Shown in pieces: positions 18,479-26,790 of a stretch of 64,000 nucleotides of DNA (within the stretch, counting starts at the first letter, position 1; every line of letters starts with the position of its first letter). Under the pieces are notes generated by a model. It saw nothing but the letters and a program-made list of their open reading frames with translations. It ran no database searches and had not been told where the DNA came from. Source of the DNA: Betaproteobacteria bacterium. GTDB taxonomy: Bacteria > Pseudomonadota > Gammaproteobacteria > Burkholderiales > JACQAP01. A program made the position numbers and the translations under genes. Location: the NCBI GenBank assembly GCA_016194905.1, contig JACQAP010000029.1, positions 124,001 through 188,000 of the forward strand. Direction: 5' to 3'.

Positions 18479-19099
18479 TCAGGAGGCGGTTTTTTTCTGC
18501 GGCTGCTTGAATGCTTCAGAATCGGAAGACGGCGCGTCCGACTTGCCCTCGCCGGCTGCGCCCGCGAAATTGGTTCCGAACGGGAAATTGCCGAAAATCG
18601 AGCGCGCCTGCTTCTGAAGCTGTTGCTGCATGTCGAGGAAGGTGTTGGCGCTCTGCTCGAGATAGCTCGACATCAGGCCCTGGATCGTCGGCCCCTGCAT
18701 TTTTACGAACTGGCTCCATGCCTCGGCGTTCAGCATGGGATTGTCGCCGAACTTCGGCACGCTTTGTTCCTGCAGCCGGCGTTGAATTTCGACGAAGGTC
18801 TGGATATTCTTGTCCAGATAGCTGCCCATCATTCCCTGCATCGCGTTGCCATAGAAACGGATGATCTGCGAAAGCATGTCCGACGAGAACATTGGCGCTC
18901 CCGCACTTTCTTCCTCGAGAATGATTTGCAGAAGGATGCTGCGGGTGAGGTCTTCCTCGCTCTTCGCATCGACCACTTTGAAAATCACCTGATCGAGTAC
19001 GAGTTGCTTCACGTCGGCGAGCGTGATGTAGCTGCTCGTTGCCGTGTCGTACAGACGGCGATTCGGATATTTCTTTATCAGGCGGAATTCTTCAGTCAT
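18479..19099 (-). CDS. phaR: Polyhydroxyalkanoate synthesis repressor PhaR
   Basis: PhaR represses the phasin gene (and others) and is titrated away by binding to PHB granules. The 206-residue protein begins with the conserved DNA-binding region FRLIKKYPNRRLYDTATSSY (residues 5-24), then two repeats of the PHB-binding type (GMMGSYLDKNIQTFVEIQRR and GLMSSYLEQSANTFLDMQQQ), and a disordered polar tail. It is divergent from the phasin gene, and the 248-base gap holds the phasin promoter and a likely PhaR site. A TATAAT on the minus strand (19181-19186) could be its own -10 box. Confidence 0.94.
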   Translation of the reverse strand: MTEEFRLIKKYPNRRLYDTATSSYITLADVKQLVLDQVIFKVVDAKSEEDLTRSILLQIILEEESAGAPMFSSDMLSQIIRFYGNAMQGMMGSYLDKNIQTFVEIQRRLQEQSVPKFGDNPMLNAEAWSQFVKMQGPTIQGLMSSYLEQSANTFLDMQQQLQKQARSIFGNFPFGTNFAGAAGEGKSDAPSSDSEAFKQPQKKTAS

Positions 19100-19237
19100 T
19101 TTTTGTGCAGTCCGGAAAGTTACCCTGCATTCGTCGATGGTGAGCTTGGGGATAAGTCTGCGGCAGCGCGCTAGAACGGCATTATAACCATATGAAAATT
19201 AGGTTTTCCTAAAGTTTATGCATTGCGAAAGAAATAT

Positions 19238-19286
19238 TTGACACGAATTTTTGCGATGCCTACTATTGATCTGCTGCAACGCAGCA
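19238..19286 (+). promoter_or_regulatory. Phasin promoter and candidate PhaR operator
   Basis: A perfect TTGACA (19238-19243), a 17-base spacer and TACTAT (19261-19266) make a strong sigma-70 promoter. Transcription should start near 19273. There a perfect inverted repeat TGCTGC-AAC-GCAGCA occupies 19272-19286. It contains CTGC-N3-GCAG, which from memory is the type of site described for PhaR in other bacteria. A repressor bound there would block the first transcribed bases. Confidence 0.68.
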
Positions 19287-19347
19287 TGTTGCTTGAGAAT
19301 CAATCGATACAGGATTGTTTAATGTATACAGAATATGAGGTTACGAT

Positions 19348-19887
19348 ATGAGTCAAGCCGCCGAAAAATTTGTCGCGTTGAACAAGAAACAGGCTGAGAC
19401 GGCGATCCGGGCGTTTCAGATCGGGTTTAACGCTTGGGAAATGCTGATCAAGCTGAATCTCGAGGCGACCAGGTTGTTACTCCAGGAAGGTATGGTAAAC
19501 ATCCATGCGCTTCCCAAGGCGACCGATATGGCGGGCTTGTCCGCATGGACCGGACAATTCCGAGCCGGGGCGGACAAATTGTCGGGTTACTCCAGAAATG
19601 TTTACGAAATCGGCAGACAGGCCTCCAGCGAATTGGGTGATCTCCTGGAACAGACATTGCTTAGTACCAATCAGGAAGTCTTGGAATGGGTCGATGAAGT
19701 GTTGAAATCCTCTTCGATCCCGCAGCCGGAAGCCACGGCAGCCGCCGCGAAAGCGGCGATGGCGAATGCCAAGACGGTTATTGAAGGAATTTCGAAGGCT
19801 GTCAGACAGACGGCCGGATACGCGGATGCCAATGTGCGGGCGGCCGCAGCGGCGACGGCAAAGGCCGTGAAGAGTACCGCGAAGTAA
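19348..19887 (+). CDS. phaP: Phasin (PHB granule-coating protein)
   Basis: The 179-residue protein belongs to the phasin_2 type: a helical, membrane-free, Ala-rich protein that coats PHB granules. The N-terminus (SQAAEKFVALNKKQAETAIRA) and the middle (LLSTNQEVLEWVDEVLKS) are family-like, and the C-terminus is an Ala/Lys-rich tail typical of granule-associated proteins. GAGG at 19334-19337 precedes the ATG. It has its own promoter and a strong terminator, so it is monocistronic. Its upstream palindrome points to control by PhaR, encoded next door. Confidence 0.92.
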   Translation: MSQAAEKFVALNKKQAETAIRAFQIGFNAWEMLIKLNLEATRLLLQEGMVNIHALPKATDMAGLSAWTGQFRAGADKLSGYSRNVYEIGRQASSELGDLLEQTLLSTNQEVLEWVDEVLKSSSIPQPEATAAAAKAAMANAKTVIEGISKAVRQTAGYADANVRAAAAATAKAVKSTAK

Positions 19888-19942
19888 CGATTGCAAGGCT
19901 CCTCCCCCTTTATCTAAAGGTCTTCCTTTGGTAAAGGTTCAA

Positions 19943-19972
19943 CCCCGGCGGTATCTCGCCGGGGTTTTTTTT
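19943..19972 (+). terminator. Rho-independent terminator of the phasin gene
   Basis: The stem CCCCGGCG / CGCCGGGG (8 bp, loop GTATCT) at 19943-19964 is followed directly by eight T (19965-19972). It lies 55 bases after the phasin stop. The stretch from here to the end of phaB at 20120 holds nothing else that I can identify. Confidence 0.92.
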
Positions 19973-20119
19973 GCCCTGATTCAGTGCACAAAAGGTCAGT
20001 CGGATGACATGAAACGGCACGGCGAGGACCGGGAAGTGGGGGTAAGGGACAAGAAAAAGCTGGATTTGAAACAAGTCCTGGACGTTCGTCCCCCGCTCCT
20101 CGGCCCTCGGCCCTGCCTT

Positions 20120-20863
20120 TCACGACATGTGCTGGCCGCCGTTGATTGAAATATTGGCGCCCGTGACGAATGCGGCTTCATCCGAGGCCAGGTAAATAAT
20201 CAGCCCGGCCACTTCCGCAGGCAGGCCCAGTCGATTCAGTGGGATCTGCGGCAGAATTTTCGTGTCCAGGATGTCCTGTGGAATGGCGGTCACCATCTTG
20301 GTTCCGATGTAGCCTGGCGAGATTGTGTTGACCGTTACGCCTTTGCGCGCCACTTCGTAAGCCAGTGCCTTGGTGAATCCGTGCATGCCGGCCTTGGCGG
20401 CTGAATAGTTGGTCTGGCCGAAGGCGCCTTTCTGGCCATTAACCGACGACACATTGATGACGCGGCCCCACACGCGCTCGACCATGCCATCGAGCACTTG
20501 CTTGGTCATGTTGAAGACGCTGTCGAGATTGGCCCGGATGACGGCATCCCAGTCGGCCTTGGTCATTTTCTTGAACGTCATGTCGCGTGTGATGCCGGCG
20601 TTGTTGACCAGTACGTCGACCGCGCCGACCTCGGACCGCACCTTTTGCACGCAGGCTGTGCATGAGTCGAAGTCGGATACGTCTGCCGCATAGCCGCGAA
20701 AATCATATCCGCGCTTCTTCATTCCGGCCAGCCACTCGCCAGCCGTTTTATTTCCCGGCGAATACGTGGTGACGACCACATAACCCTGGTCGGCCATCTT
20801 CGTGCAGATGGATTCACCCAGACCGCCCATGCCCCCGGTTACCAGAACGATTCTTTTTGCCAT
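20120..20863 (-). CDS. phaB: Acetoacetyl-CoA reductase PhaB
   Basis: PhaB reduces acetoacetyl-CoA to (R)-3-hydroxybutyryl-CoA with NADPH, the step before polymerisation. The 247-residue short-chain dehydrogenase has the nucleotide-binding VTGGMGGLG, NNAGITRD, catalytic serine in VINVSSVNGQKGAFGQ and YSAAKAG, and ends SINGGQHMS. The GQ...FGQTNYSAAKAG context is typical of PhaB. The start at 20863 has GAGGAGGAAGG before it. It is 47 bases downstream of phaC on the same strand. No phaA (thiolase) is in the window. Confidence 0.95.
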   Translation of the reverse strand: MAKRIVLVTGGMGGLGESICTKMADQGYVVVTTYSPGNKTAGEWLAGMKKRGYDFRGYAADVSDFDSCTACVQKVRSEVGAVDVLVNNAGITRDMTFKKMTKADWDAVIRANLDSVFNMTKQVLDGMVERVWGRVINVSSVNGQKGAFGQTNYSAAKAGMHGFTKALAYEVARKGVTVNTISPGYIGTKMVTAIPQDILDTKILPQIPLNRLGLPAEVAGLIIYLASDEAAFVTGANISINGGQHMS

Positions 20864-20910
20864 GATCGCCTTCCTCCTCGATGTCGTTTTTATGGCCCTG
20901 CCGGTTATTG

Positions 20911-22638
20911 CTACGCCGACTTCTCTTTCACATACCGACCCGGCGCCACTTCGAGTACCGGGTATTGCTGATTTCCAGGATCCGCCGCCGCAGGTCCCTG
21001 TATTCCCGATCGGCTGCTCAACCAAGCCGCCCAATGCTTCCACCAACTGCCGGCTTGCTGCGTTGCGTCAGCGAGCCATGCGTCTGCATCTGCATTAGCA
21101 GATGGATTGAGCCAGAAGTGGCGGCGGTTTTTCGAAGCGGGGTTCACGATACCCGCCACATGACCGCTTGCACCGAGCACGAATTCGGTGCGCCCACCCA
21201 GCAGTCCGACGCTCGCATAGGCGGATTTCCACGGAACGATGTGATCTTCTCGCGTTGCGACAATGTAGGCGGGGGCGGTGATTGCGCCGAGGTCCAGCGG
21301 CACACCGCCCGCTTCGAGTCTACCGGGAATTCTCAGACTATTCTCAAAGTACATGTTACGCAGATAGTAGGCGTAGAGCCGTCCCGGCAGATTGCTGCCG
21401 TCCGCATTCCAGTAGAGCAGGTCGAAGGCCCGCGGTTGTCTGCCCTTGAGATAGTTGTTGATGACGAAATGCCAGACCAGATCGTTGGCGCGCAGCGTCG
21501 CGAATGTGCTTGCGAGCCTGCTTCCCGGCATCAAGCCCGGTTCCCGAAAATCCTGCTCGCTGCGTTCGACAAAATCGCGATCGATGTAAACGCTGATGTC
21601 TCCGGTTTCGGAAAAATCCAGCATGGTCGCCAGCAGCGTCAACGAGGAAACGAGGTTGTCATTTCTCGCGGCCATCGCCGCGAGCGCGCATGAGAGCAGG
21701 GTGCCGCCCACGCAGAAGCCAAGCGCATTGACCTTGTCGGCGCCGCTGATCGCCTTGATTGCCTCGAACGGCGCGAACACGCCTTTCTGGATGTAATCGT
21801 CCCATCCCAGTTGTCCCAGTTCAGGAGGGATGTTTCGCCAGGAAACGATGAAAGTGCTGAAACTCTGTTCGACACAGAAGCGAACGAAGGAGTTTTCCGG
21901 CTGCAGGTCGAGGATGTAGTACTTGTTGATGAACGGCGGCACAATCAGCAACGGGTATTCATAGACTTTCGCGGTTGCCGGAGCGTACTGGATCAACTGC
22001 ATCACTTCGTTCTCGAAGACCACCGAACCGGGCGTGATGGCGAGGTTGCGGCCGACTTCGAAAGCCTGCTCGTCCGTCATCGAAATACGTCCGCGGGCGA
22101 CATCGCCCGCGAGCAGTTTCATGCCTTGCGCCAGGCTCTCGCCGCTGGTTTCGGCCGCCAGTTTGATGACTTCGGGATTGGTTGCCGCATAGTTATTCGG
22201 CGACATTGCGTCGGCCAGTTGGCGCAGCTGGAATTGCAGCCGCCGTTTGGCGTGCGGCTCCAGTTCTGCCAGATCACCAAGGTTCAGCAGGAAACGTGCG
22301 TTTAGCAGATACGCCTGCTGCATGTATTGGAAGAAGGGCAACCGCCACTCGGGCGCTTCGAAACGGCTGTCGCTTTGTGCGGCAGCGGTCGCTCCGTCCT
22401 CGCTCGGTGCGCTCAGTTGCCCCCACAATGCAAAATGATCCCGATAGAACGTCTCTTCGAGCGAGCGCAGTTTTTCGAGCTGCCGGCCGTCGGCGGTCGC
22501 GAAAACCCGCATGAGGGCCGCCACGTCACCGGTGCCGGCGGAAGGGAGCTGGCGCAGGAATTTTTCGACGATGCCTGCACTGGCGCGGCTGATTTCCTGC
22601 AAGACGGCACCGGTGGAGTTGGTCGGGGGGGGAGTCAT
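20911..22638 (-). CDS. phaC: Class I poly(3-hydroxyalkanoate) synthase PhaC
   Basis: PhaC polymerises hydroxyacyl-CoA into PHB at the granule surface. The roughly 575-residue protein has the alpha/beta-hydrolase core with the lipase-like box GFCVGG holding the catalytic cysteine, then an aspartate in the ATREDHIVPWKSAY segment and a histidine in LGASGHVAGIVNP. WRNIPPELGQLGWDDYI is typical of class I enzymes. The frame is open to 22731, and the ATG at 22638 is the best start I see, although its ribosome site is weak. It is followed by phaB and is divergent from a small membrane protein gene. Confidence 0.95.
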   Translation of the reverse strand: MTPPPTNSTGAVLQEISRASAGIVEKFLRQLPSAGTGDVAALMRVFATADGRQLEKLRSLEETFYRDHFALWGQLSAPSEDGATAAAQSDSRFEAPEWRLPFFQYMQQAYLLNARFLLNLGDLAELEPHAKRRLQFQLRQLADAMSPNNYAATNPEVIKLAAETSGESLAQGMKLLAGDVARGRISMTDEQAFEVGRNLAITPGSVVFENEVMQLIQYAPATAKVYEYPLLIVPPFINKYYILDLQPENSFVRFCVEQSFSTFIVSWRNIPPELGQLGWDDYIQKGVFAPFEAIKAISGADKVNALGFCVGGTLLSCALAAMAARNDNLVSSLTLLATMLDFSETGDISVYIDRDFVERSEQDFREPGLMPGSRLASTFATLRANDLVWHFVINNYLKGRQPRAFDLLYWNADGSNLPGRLYAYYLRNMYFENSLRIPGRLEAGGVPLDLGAITAPAYIVATREDHIVPWKSAYASVGLLGGRTEFVLGASGHVAGIVNPASKNRRHFWLNPSANADADAWLADATQQAGSWWKHWAAWLSSRSGIQGPAAADPGNQQYPVLEVAPGRYVKEKSA

Positions 22639-22723
22639 TGGGCCGCTGGAAGCGCAGGCGCGCCGGATGGCGAAGCAGTTAGAATTCTTGACTGCCGATC
22701 CCCGCGAGTCAAGCCGGCACCCC

Positions 22724-22927
22724 ATGTACATCGTAGCGATTGGATGGCTCTACATCGTCATCATGATGGCGGTGACCGAGCCGGATTTCATGTCAGGTGC
22801 AATGACCTTGCTTTGCTACGGCATTCTCCCGCTCGGACTGTTCCTTTGGATACTGGGCACGCCCCAGCGCCGACGCAGGGCCGCCTCAGGCCACGCCGCC
22901 GACGAAAAACCGGACCAGCACGATTGA
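22724..22927 (+). CDS. Small two-segment membrane protein, unknown function
   Basis: The 67-residue product has two hydrophobic stretches (about residues 1-16, MYIVAIGWLYIVIMMA, and 25-45, AMTLLCYGILPLGLFLWILG) and a basic, soluble tail. The first segment is followed by VTEPDFMSG. Compact proteins with this pattern occur in betaproteobacteria, but I know no function for them. Its last 42 bases overlap, tail-to-tail, the end of the ZIP transporter gene, which is unusual for unrelated genes and should temper confidence. Confidence 0.6.
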   Translation: MYIVAIGWLYIVIMMAVTEPDFMSGAMTLLCYGILPLGLFLWILGTPQRRRRAASGHAADEKPDQHD

Positions 22928-23662
22928 ACCGATTCCCAGCGAGATCAATACGACCTGCTCCAGAGTGGCGCGCAGCTCCGGGCGCCGGTGCAGGCCGGGA
23001 ATCAGGTCGGCCACGGAGACATAGAGCATGCTCGCGGCCGCCAACCCCAGCAGCGTCGGCACCCACCCCTGCAACGAGCGCAAGGCAAAATAGGCGAGCA
23101 GTCCGCCGACCAGCGTAGCACCGCTCGAAATCAGGTTGAACGCAAACGCTTTGGCCTTGCTGAAGCCGGAGTGCAGCAGGATCACGAAATCGCCGACTTC
23201 CTGAGGTATCTCGTGGGCGATGATCGCCAGCGCCGTCACGATGCCCAATCCGGTATCGGCGATGAAGGCCGCCGCGATCAGGATGCCATCGACGAAATTG
23301 TGAATGGTGTCGCCCACCATGATCATCATGCCGCTGCGGCCGTGATCGTTCGGATCGGCGTGGTGATCGTGGGCTTCGCATTGCTCCGCATGGCAATGCC
23401 GCCAGAGCACCAGTTTTTCCAGCACGAAGAAAAACAGGATGCCGCCCAAGATCACGGCAGCGAGGCTGTGCGCGCTGCCCGTTTGTTCGAAGGCGTGCGG
23501 CAGGATCTCCAGGAAAACCGCGCCCAACAGCGCGCCGATGGCATAGCTGATCAGCATCGGCACCTGGTTTGCGGAGGCCCGCAGGGCGAGCGCAGCGGCG
23601 CTGACTACGCTCAGCAACGCGCCGACGACCGTGGAGACGATGATCCAGGCAAGAGTGGACAT
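22886..23662 (-). CDS. ZIP-family divalent metal transporter
   Basis: The 258-residue inner-membrane protein has about eight hydrophobic segments and the paired metal-site motifs of the ZIP family: HNFVDGILIAAAF in segment 4 and HEIPQEVGDF in segment 5. Between segments 3 and 4 lies a histidine-rich loop (HCHAEQCEAHDHHADPNDH), usual for zinc or iron carriers. It should bring Zn2+ or related ions into the cytoplasm. The ATG at 23662 gives the family N-terminus (MSTLAWIIVSTVVGALLS). Confidence 0.9.
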   Translation of the reverse strand: MSTLAWIIVSTVVGALLSVVSAAALALRASANQVPMLISYAIGALLGAVFLEILPHAFEQTGSAHSLAAVILGGILFFFVLEKLVLWRHCHAEQCEAHDHHADPNDHGRSGMMIMVGDTIHNFVDGILIAAAFIADTGLGIVTALAIIAHEIPQEVGDFVILLHSGFSKAKAFAFNLISSGATLVGGLLAYFALRSLQGWVPTLLGLAAASMLYVSVADLIPGLHRRPELRATLEQVVLISLGIGSIVLVRFFVGGVA

Positions 23663-23719
23663 GCGGACTGGGTATGTGAGGCCAACTATGCAGTATAGCG
23701 GGCCTGTCAAGTGCGCCGA

Positions 23720-24460
23720 TCAGTCCTCGATCCAGATAAGCGCGGCCATCCTGCCCGACACCCTGTCGCGCCGGTGGGAGAAGAAGCGCGCCGGGTCGGA
23801 ATACGTGCAGAGTCCGCCGCCGTACACGTTCCGCACGCCAGATCTGGCGAGCCGCTGCCGTGCAAGCACAAACAGATCGGCGAGCCATTTGCCCGGTCTA
23901 TGGGAGCGAAATGCGAGGCCCGCTGCCTGGTCGGCTGCAATAAATGCATCGCGCACCTCGTTGCCGACTTCGAACGCGGCGGGCCCGATGGCCGGGCCAA
24001 GGTAAGCGAACAGGTTCTGTGGGGGCGCGTCGAACGCGTGTACGGTGTTTTCGATGACGCCGGCGGCAAGGCCGCGCCAGCCCGCATGGGCCGCCGCGAC
24101 GACACTTCCGGTGCGGTCCGCAAACAGGATCGGCAGGCAATCCGCGACCATGACCACGCTGACACAGCCCGGGTTTTTCGTAACCGACGCATCCGCCAGT
24201 ACGGGATGGGTGACCGTTTCCGCCTTGACGACGGTTGTACCGTGTACCTGCTCCAGCCATCTCGGCTCGGTGGGCAGGAAGTGCTTCAGCAACCGGCGGT
24301 TGGCCTCGACGGCGTGGCGATCGTCGTCCACGCGAAAGCCGAGGTTCATGCTCGCGTAAGGCCCGGTGCTGCTCCCGCCGTTGCGACTGGTGATCAGCGC
24401 ATGAACGCGTTCCGGCACCGGCCAGTCGGGAATGATCCAGTCTTCAGGCCGGGTGGGCAT
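23720..24460 (-). CDS. pgeF: Peptidoglycan editing factor PgeF (YfiH/laccase-domain)
   Basis: The 246-residue protein is one multicopper-oxidase-like laccase domain (DUF152). Metal ligands are visible in EQVHGTTVV, VADCLPILF and AAHAGWRGLAAGV. In E. coli the homologue YfiH corrects peptidoglycan precursors carrying L-Ser in place of L-Ala. Relatives are often labelled polyphenol oxidase. The gene overlaps the 3' end of rluD by 17 bases on the same strand, the usual rluD-pgeF pair. Confidence 0.92.
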   Translation of the reverse strand: MPTRPEDWIIPDWPVPERVHALITSRNGGSSTGPYASMNLGFRVDDDRHAVEANRRLLKHFLPTEPRWLEQVHGTTVVKAETVTHPVLADASVTKNPGCVSVVMVADCLPILFADRTGSVVAAAHAGWRGLAAGVIENTVHAFDAPPQNLFAYLGPAIGPAAFEVGNEVRDAFIAADQAAGLAFRSHRPGKWLADLFVLARQRLARSGVRNVYGGGLCTYSDPARFFSHRRDRVSGRMAALIWIED

Positions 24461-25427
24461 TTTTCAACAGATCGATGAGGCCGGAAATATCGGCTGGCAG
24501 CACCGACTCCCATGACAGCTCTTCCCCGGTAACCGGATGAATCAACGCCAGTCTGGCCGCGTGCAAGGCCTGCCTGGGGAACTCCAGCGCCGCCGCCGGC
24601 AACGCGCTCTTGCGTTGACTGATGCCGTACACCGGATCGCCGATCAGGGGATGGCCGATTGAACTCAGATGCACCCGAATCTGATGCGTTCGCCCGGTTT
24701 CCAGCCGACAGCGCAATCGCGTCCAGCCTGCGCCATTCTCCATCGGAAAATAATGTGTCTTGGCCGGTTTTCCCCTGGCGATGACCGCCATACGGGTACG
24801 GCGCGCCGGATGGCGGCCTATGGGCGCTTCCACCACGCCATCGCATACCACGAGCCCGTGCACGACGGCAACGTAGTCGCGTGTCACCGAGCGCGCTTGC
24901 AATTGGCGCACCAGATCGACCTGGGCCGGAATGGTCTTGGCGACGACGAGAAGCCCGCTGGTATCCTTGTCGAGACGATGCACGATGCCTGCTCTCGGCA
25001 CACCGGCCAGCGCCGGCGTGTGGCGCAAGAGTGCATTGAGGAGGGTGCCGCTCCAGTTTCCGCTGCCGGGGTGGACCACCAGGCCGGCCGGCTTGTCGAT
25101 CACGAGGAGGTCCGTGTCCTCGAATACCACAGCCAGCGGAATCTCTTCCGGGGCATGTTGGGTGGTGGAGGGCAGGGCCTGGGGCGCAACGACGACCGTC
25201 TCGCCGCCCCACACCTTGGCCTTGGCCGATGCCGAGCCCCCGTTCACGGTGATGTGTCCACTGCGCATCCATTCCTGCAAGCGGTTGCGCGAATACTCGG
25301 GAAGCAGACGGGCCAGGGCCTGATCGAGCCGCAATCCGGCGCAATCGGCGGGAACGGCGAGACGACGATCCCGGTCTGACGAGGGGATTTCTATATAATC
25401 CGGCAAACTTTTTGTGGATTCCGACAT
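24444..25427 (-). CDS. rluD: Ribosomal large subunit pseudouridine synthase RluD
   Basis: RluD makes pseudouridines in helix 69 of 23S rRNA. The roughly 327-residue protein has an N-terminal S4 RNA-binding domain (LRLDQALARLLPEYSRN, then SGHITVNGG) and the catalytic motif HRLDKDTSGLLVVAKT with the active-site Asp. A conserved late segment, RTHQIRVHLSSIGHPLIGDPVYG, follows. The chosen ATG lies inside CATG, shared with the bamD start on the other strand. I see no ribosome site before it, and a TTG eight codons in (SLPDY) is possible. Confidence 0.94.
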   Translation of the reverse strand: MSESTKSLPDYIEIPSSDRDRRLAVPADCAGLRLDQALARLLPEYSRNRLQEWMRSGHITVNGGSASAKAKVWGGETVVVAPQALPSTTQHAPEEIPLAVVFEDTDLLVIDKPAGLVVHPGSGNWSGTLLNALLRHTPALAGVPRAGIVHRLDKDTSGLLVVAKTIPAQVDLVRQLQARSVTRDYVAVVHGLVVCDGVVEAPIGRHPARRTRMAVIARGKPAKTHYFPMENGAGWTRLRCRLETGRTHQIRVHLSSIGHPLIGDPVYGISQRKSALPAAALEFPRQALHAARLALIHPVTGEELSWESVLPADISGLIDLLKNAHPA

Positions 25428-26193
25428 GAGACGTAGTTTAGCGATTCTCGCACTCCTGCTGGTCGCAGGGTGCGCCACCAACTTCGATGAAACCAAGGAC
25501 TGGGGCCCGGAGCGCCTATACAGCGCTGCGCGCGAAGAACTCGAGAGCAAGAACTATCAGAAGGCGATCGGCTACTACGAAAAGCTGGAGTCGCGCTATC
25601 CCTATGGCCGTTATGCGCAGATGGCGCAGATCGAGAGCGCTTACGCCTACTGGAAAGATAACGAAAATGCCCAGGCGCTGGCGGCCTGCGACCGCTTTAT
25701 CAAGATGCATCCGGACCATCCGAACGTCGACTACGCCTATTACCTGAAGGGCCGGATCAATTTCAACGACGACTTGGGGATACTGGGTTACCTGACCGTC
25801 AAGGACATGACCGAACGGGATCCACGAGCGGCCCAGGACGCGTTCGATGCGTTCCGTGAACTGGTCACGCGCTTTCCGCAGAGCCGCTATGCTCCCGATG
25901 CGCACGCGCGCATGAATTACCTGGTCAACGCGCTGGCCTCAGCCGAGGTGAATGTTGCCGAATATTATCTGCGCAGGGGGGCATACGTCGCAGCGGTGAA
26001 CCGCGCCCAGTTCGCCCTGACCAACTATCCCCGCGCACCCGCCATTGAACGCGCCCTTTCCGTGCTGGTGAGAGCCTACGATCAGATGGGGCTGAAGGAA
26101 TTGCGGGATGATGCCAATCGCACATTGGCAGCCAATTTCCCCAATACGAAAGTGAAGCTTGGGGAGCGCGGCAGTTGGTGGAAGTTCTGGTAA
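25426..26193 (+). CDS. bamD: Outer membrane assembly lipoprotein BamD
   Basis: BamD is the essential lipoprotein of the Bam complex that inserts beta-barrel proteins in the outer membrane. The 255-residue protein has a signal peptide with lipobox LLVAGC (C16) and then TPR repeats (LYSAAREELESKNYQKAIGY, YAQMAQIESAYAYWKDN, and later repeats). It ends KLGERGSWWKFW, as many BamD proteins do. A TATAAT at 25394-25399 upstream could be its -10 box. The start codon shares bases with that of rluD. Confidence 0.95.
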   Translation: MRRSLAILALLLVAGCATNFDETKDWGPERLYSAAREELESKNYQKAIGYYEKLESRYPYGRYAQMAQIESAYAYWKDNENAQALAACDRFIKMHPDHPNVDYAYYLKGRINFNDDLGILGYLTVKDMTERDPRAAQDAFDAFRELVTRFPQSRYAPDAHARMNYLVNALASAEVNVAEYYLRRGAYVAAVNRAQFALTNYPRAPAIERALSVLVRAYDQMGLKELRDDANRTLAANFPNTKVKLGERGSWWKFW

Positions 26194-26284
26194 TCCCCTG
26201 AAGGCGGTTTTGCAGTTCGTGACTGACCGTGGAAACGAACTCGTACTTCAGGCGCTCGACTTTCTTGCGCTCGGCGGCATTGCC

Positions 26285-26584
26285 CTAACGAGCGAATTTT
26301 TCCACGACAACCAGCAGTTCGTCGATGGCGGCTTCGCCCCGGCCGGAACGGATTGCGCCTTGCACGCAGCCGTGCGTGTGGTCGCGCAGCATTTGCAGTG
26401 CCATGGCATCCAGCGCCGATCGGACTGCGGCAACCTGCGTGAGCACGTCGACGCAGTAACGATCCTCCTCGATCATCCTGGCGATGCCGCGCACTTGTCC
26501 TTCCACCCGGTTCAGCCGCTTGAGCAACTTCGGCTTGTCGGCGCGGTGCACGGCATGAGTAGCGTGCTCCTTAGTGCGCTTCAT
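26285..26584 (-). CDS. csoR: CsoR-type copper-sensing repressor
   Basis: The 99-residue helical protein belongs to the CsoR/RcnR family (DUF156). The Cu(I) ligands C-H-C are present: the cysteine in [12 protein letters not shown] and the histidine and cysteine in [10 protein letters not shown]. The N-terminal [20 protein letters not shown] is the family signature. It is the last gene of copA-copZ-csoR and overlaps copZ by 14 bases. It should release the copA promoter when it binds copper. An ATG at 26593 is possible, but the one at 26584 has a better-spaced GAGGA. Confidence 0.9.
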   Translation of the reverse strand: MKRTKEHATHAVHRADKPKLLKRLNRVEGQVRGIARMIEEDRYCVDVLTQVAAVRSALDAMALQMLRDHTHGCVQGAIRSGRGEAAIDELLVVVEKFAR

Positions 26585-26777
26585 AGCCGGCATCCTCGAT
26601 GGCTTTTCGAAGTGCGGCCGGATTTGCCCGTGCAGGGTCGAAAGTCACTTTCGCCTCTGCTTTTTCCAGCGATACCTCCGCGTCTGCCACGCCGGGCAGC
26701 GCCTTCAGCACATTCGTCACGCTGCGTACACAGCCACCGCAGCTCATGCCGTCGACTTTCAGCACGGTCGTTTCCAT
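26571..26777 (-). CDS. copZ: Copper chaperone CopZ
   Basis: The 68-residue protein is a single heavy-metal-associated domain. The Cu(I)-binding motif is MSCGGC (residues 11-16) in the first loop, followed by the usual [18 protein letters not shown] strand pattern. It carries Cu(I) to the ATPase encoded 13 bases upstream. The start has AAGGAAA before it. It sits between copA and csoR in one transcription unit. Confidence 0.93.
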   Translation of the reverse strand: METTVLKVDGMSCGGCVRSVTNVLKALPGVADAEVSLEKAEAKVTFDPARANPAALRKAIEDAGYEAH

Positions 26778-26790
26778 GGTTTTTCCTTAT

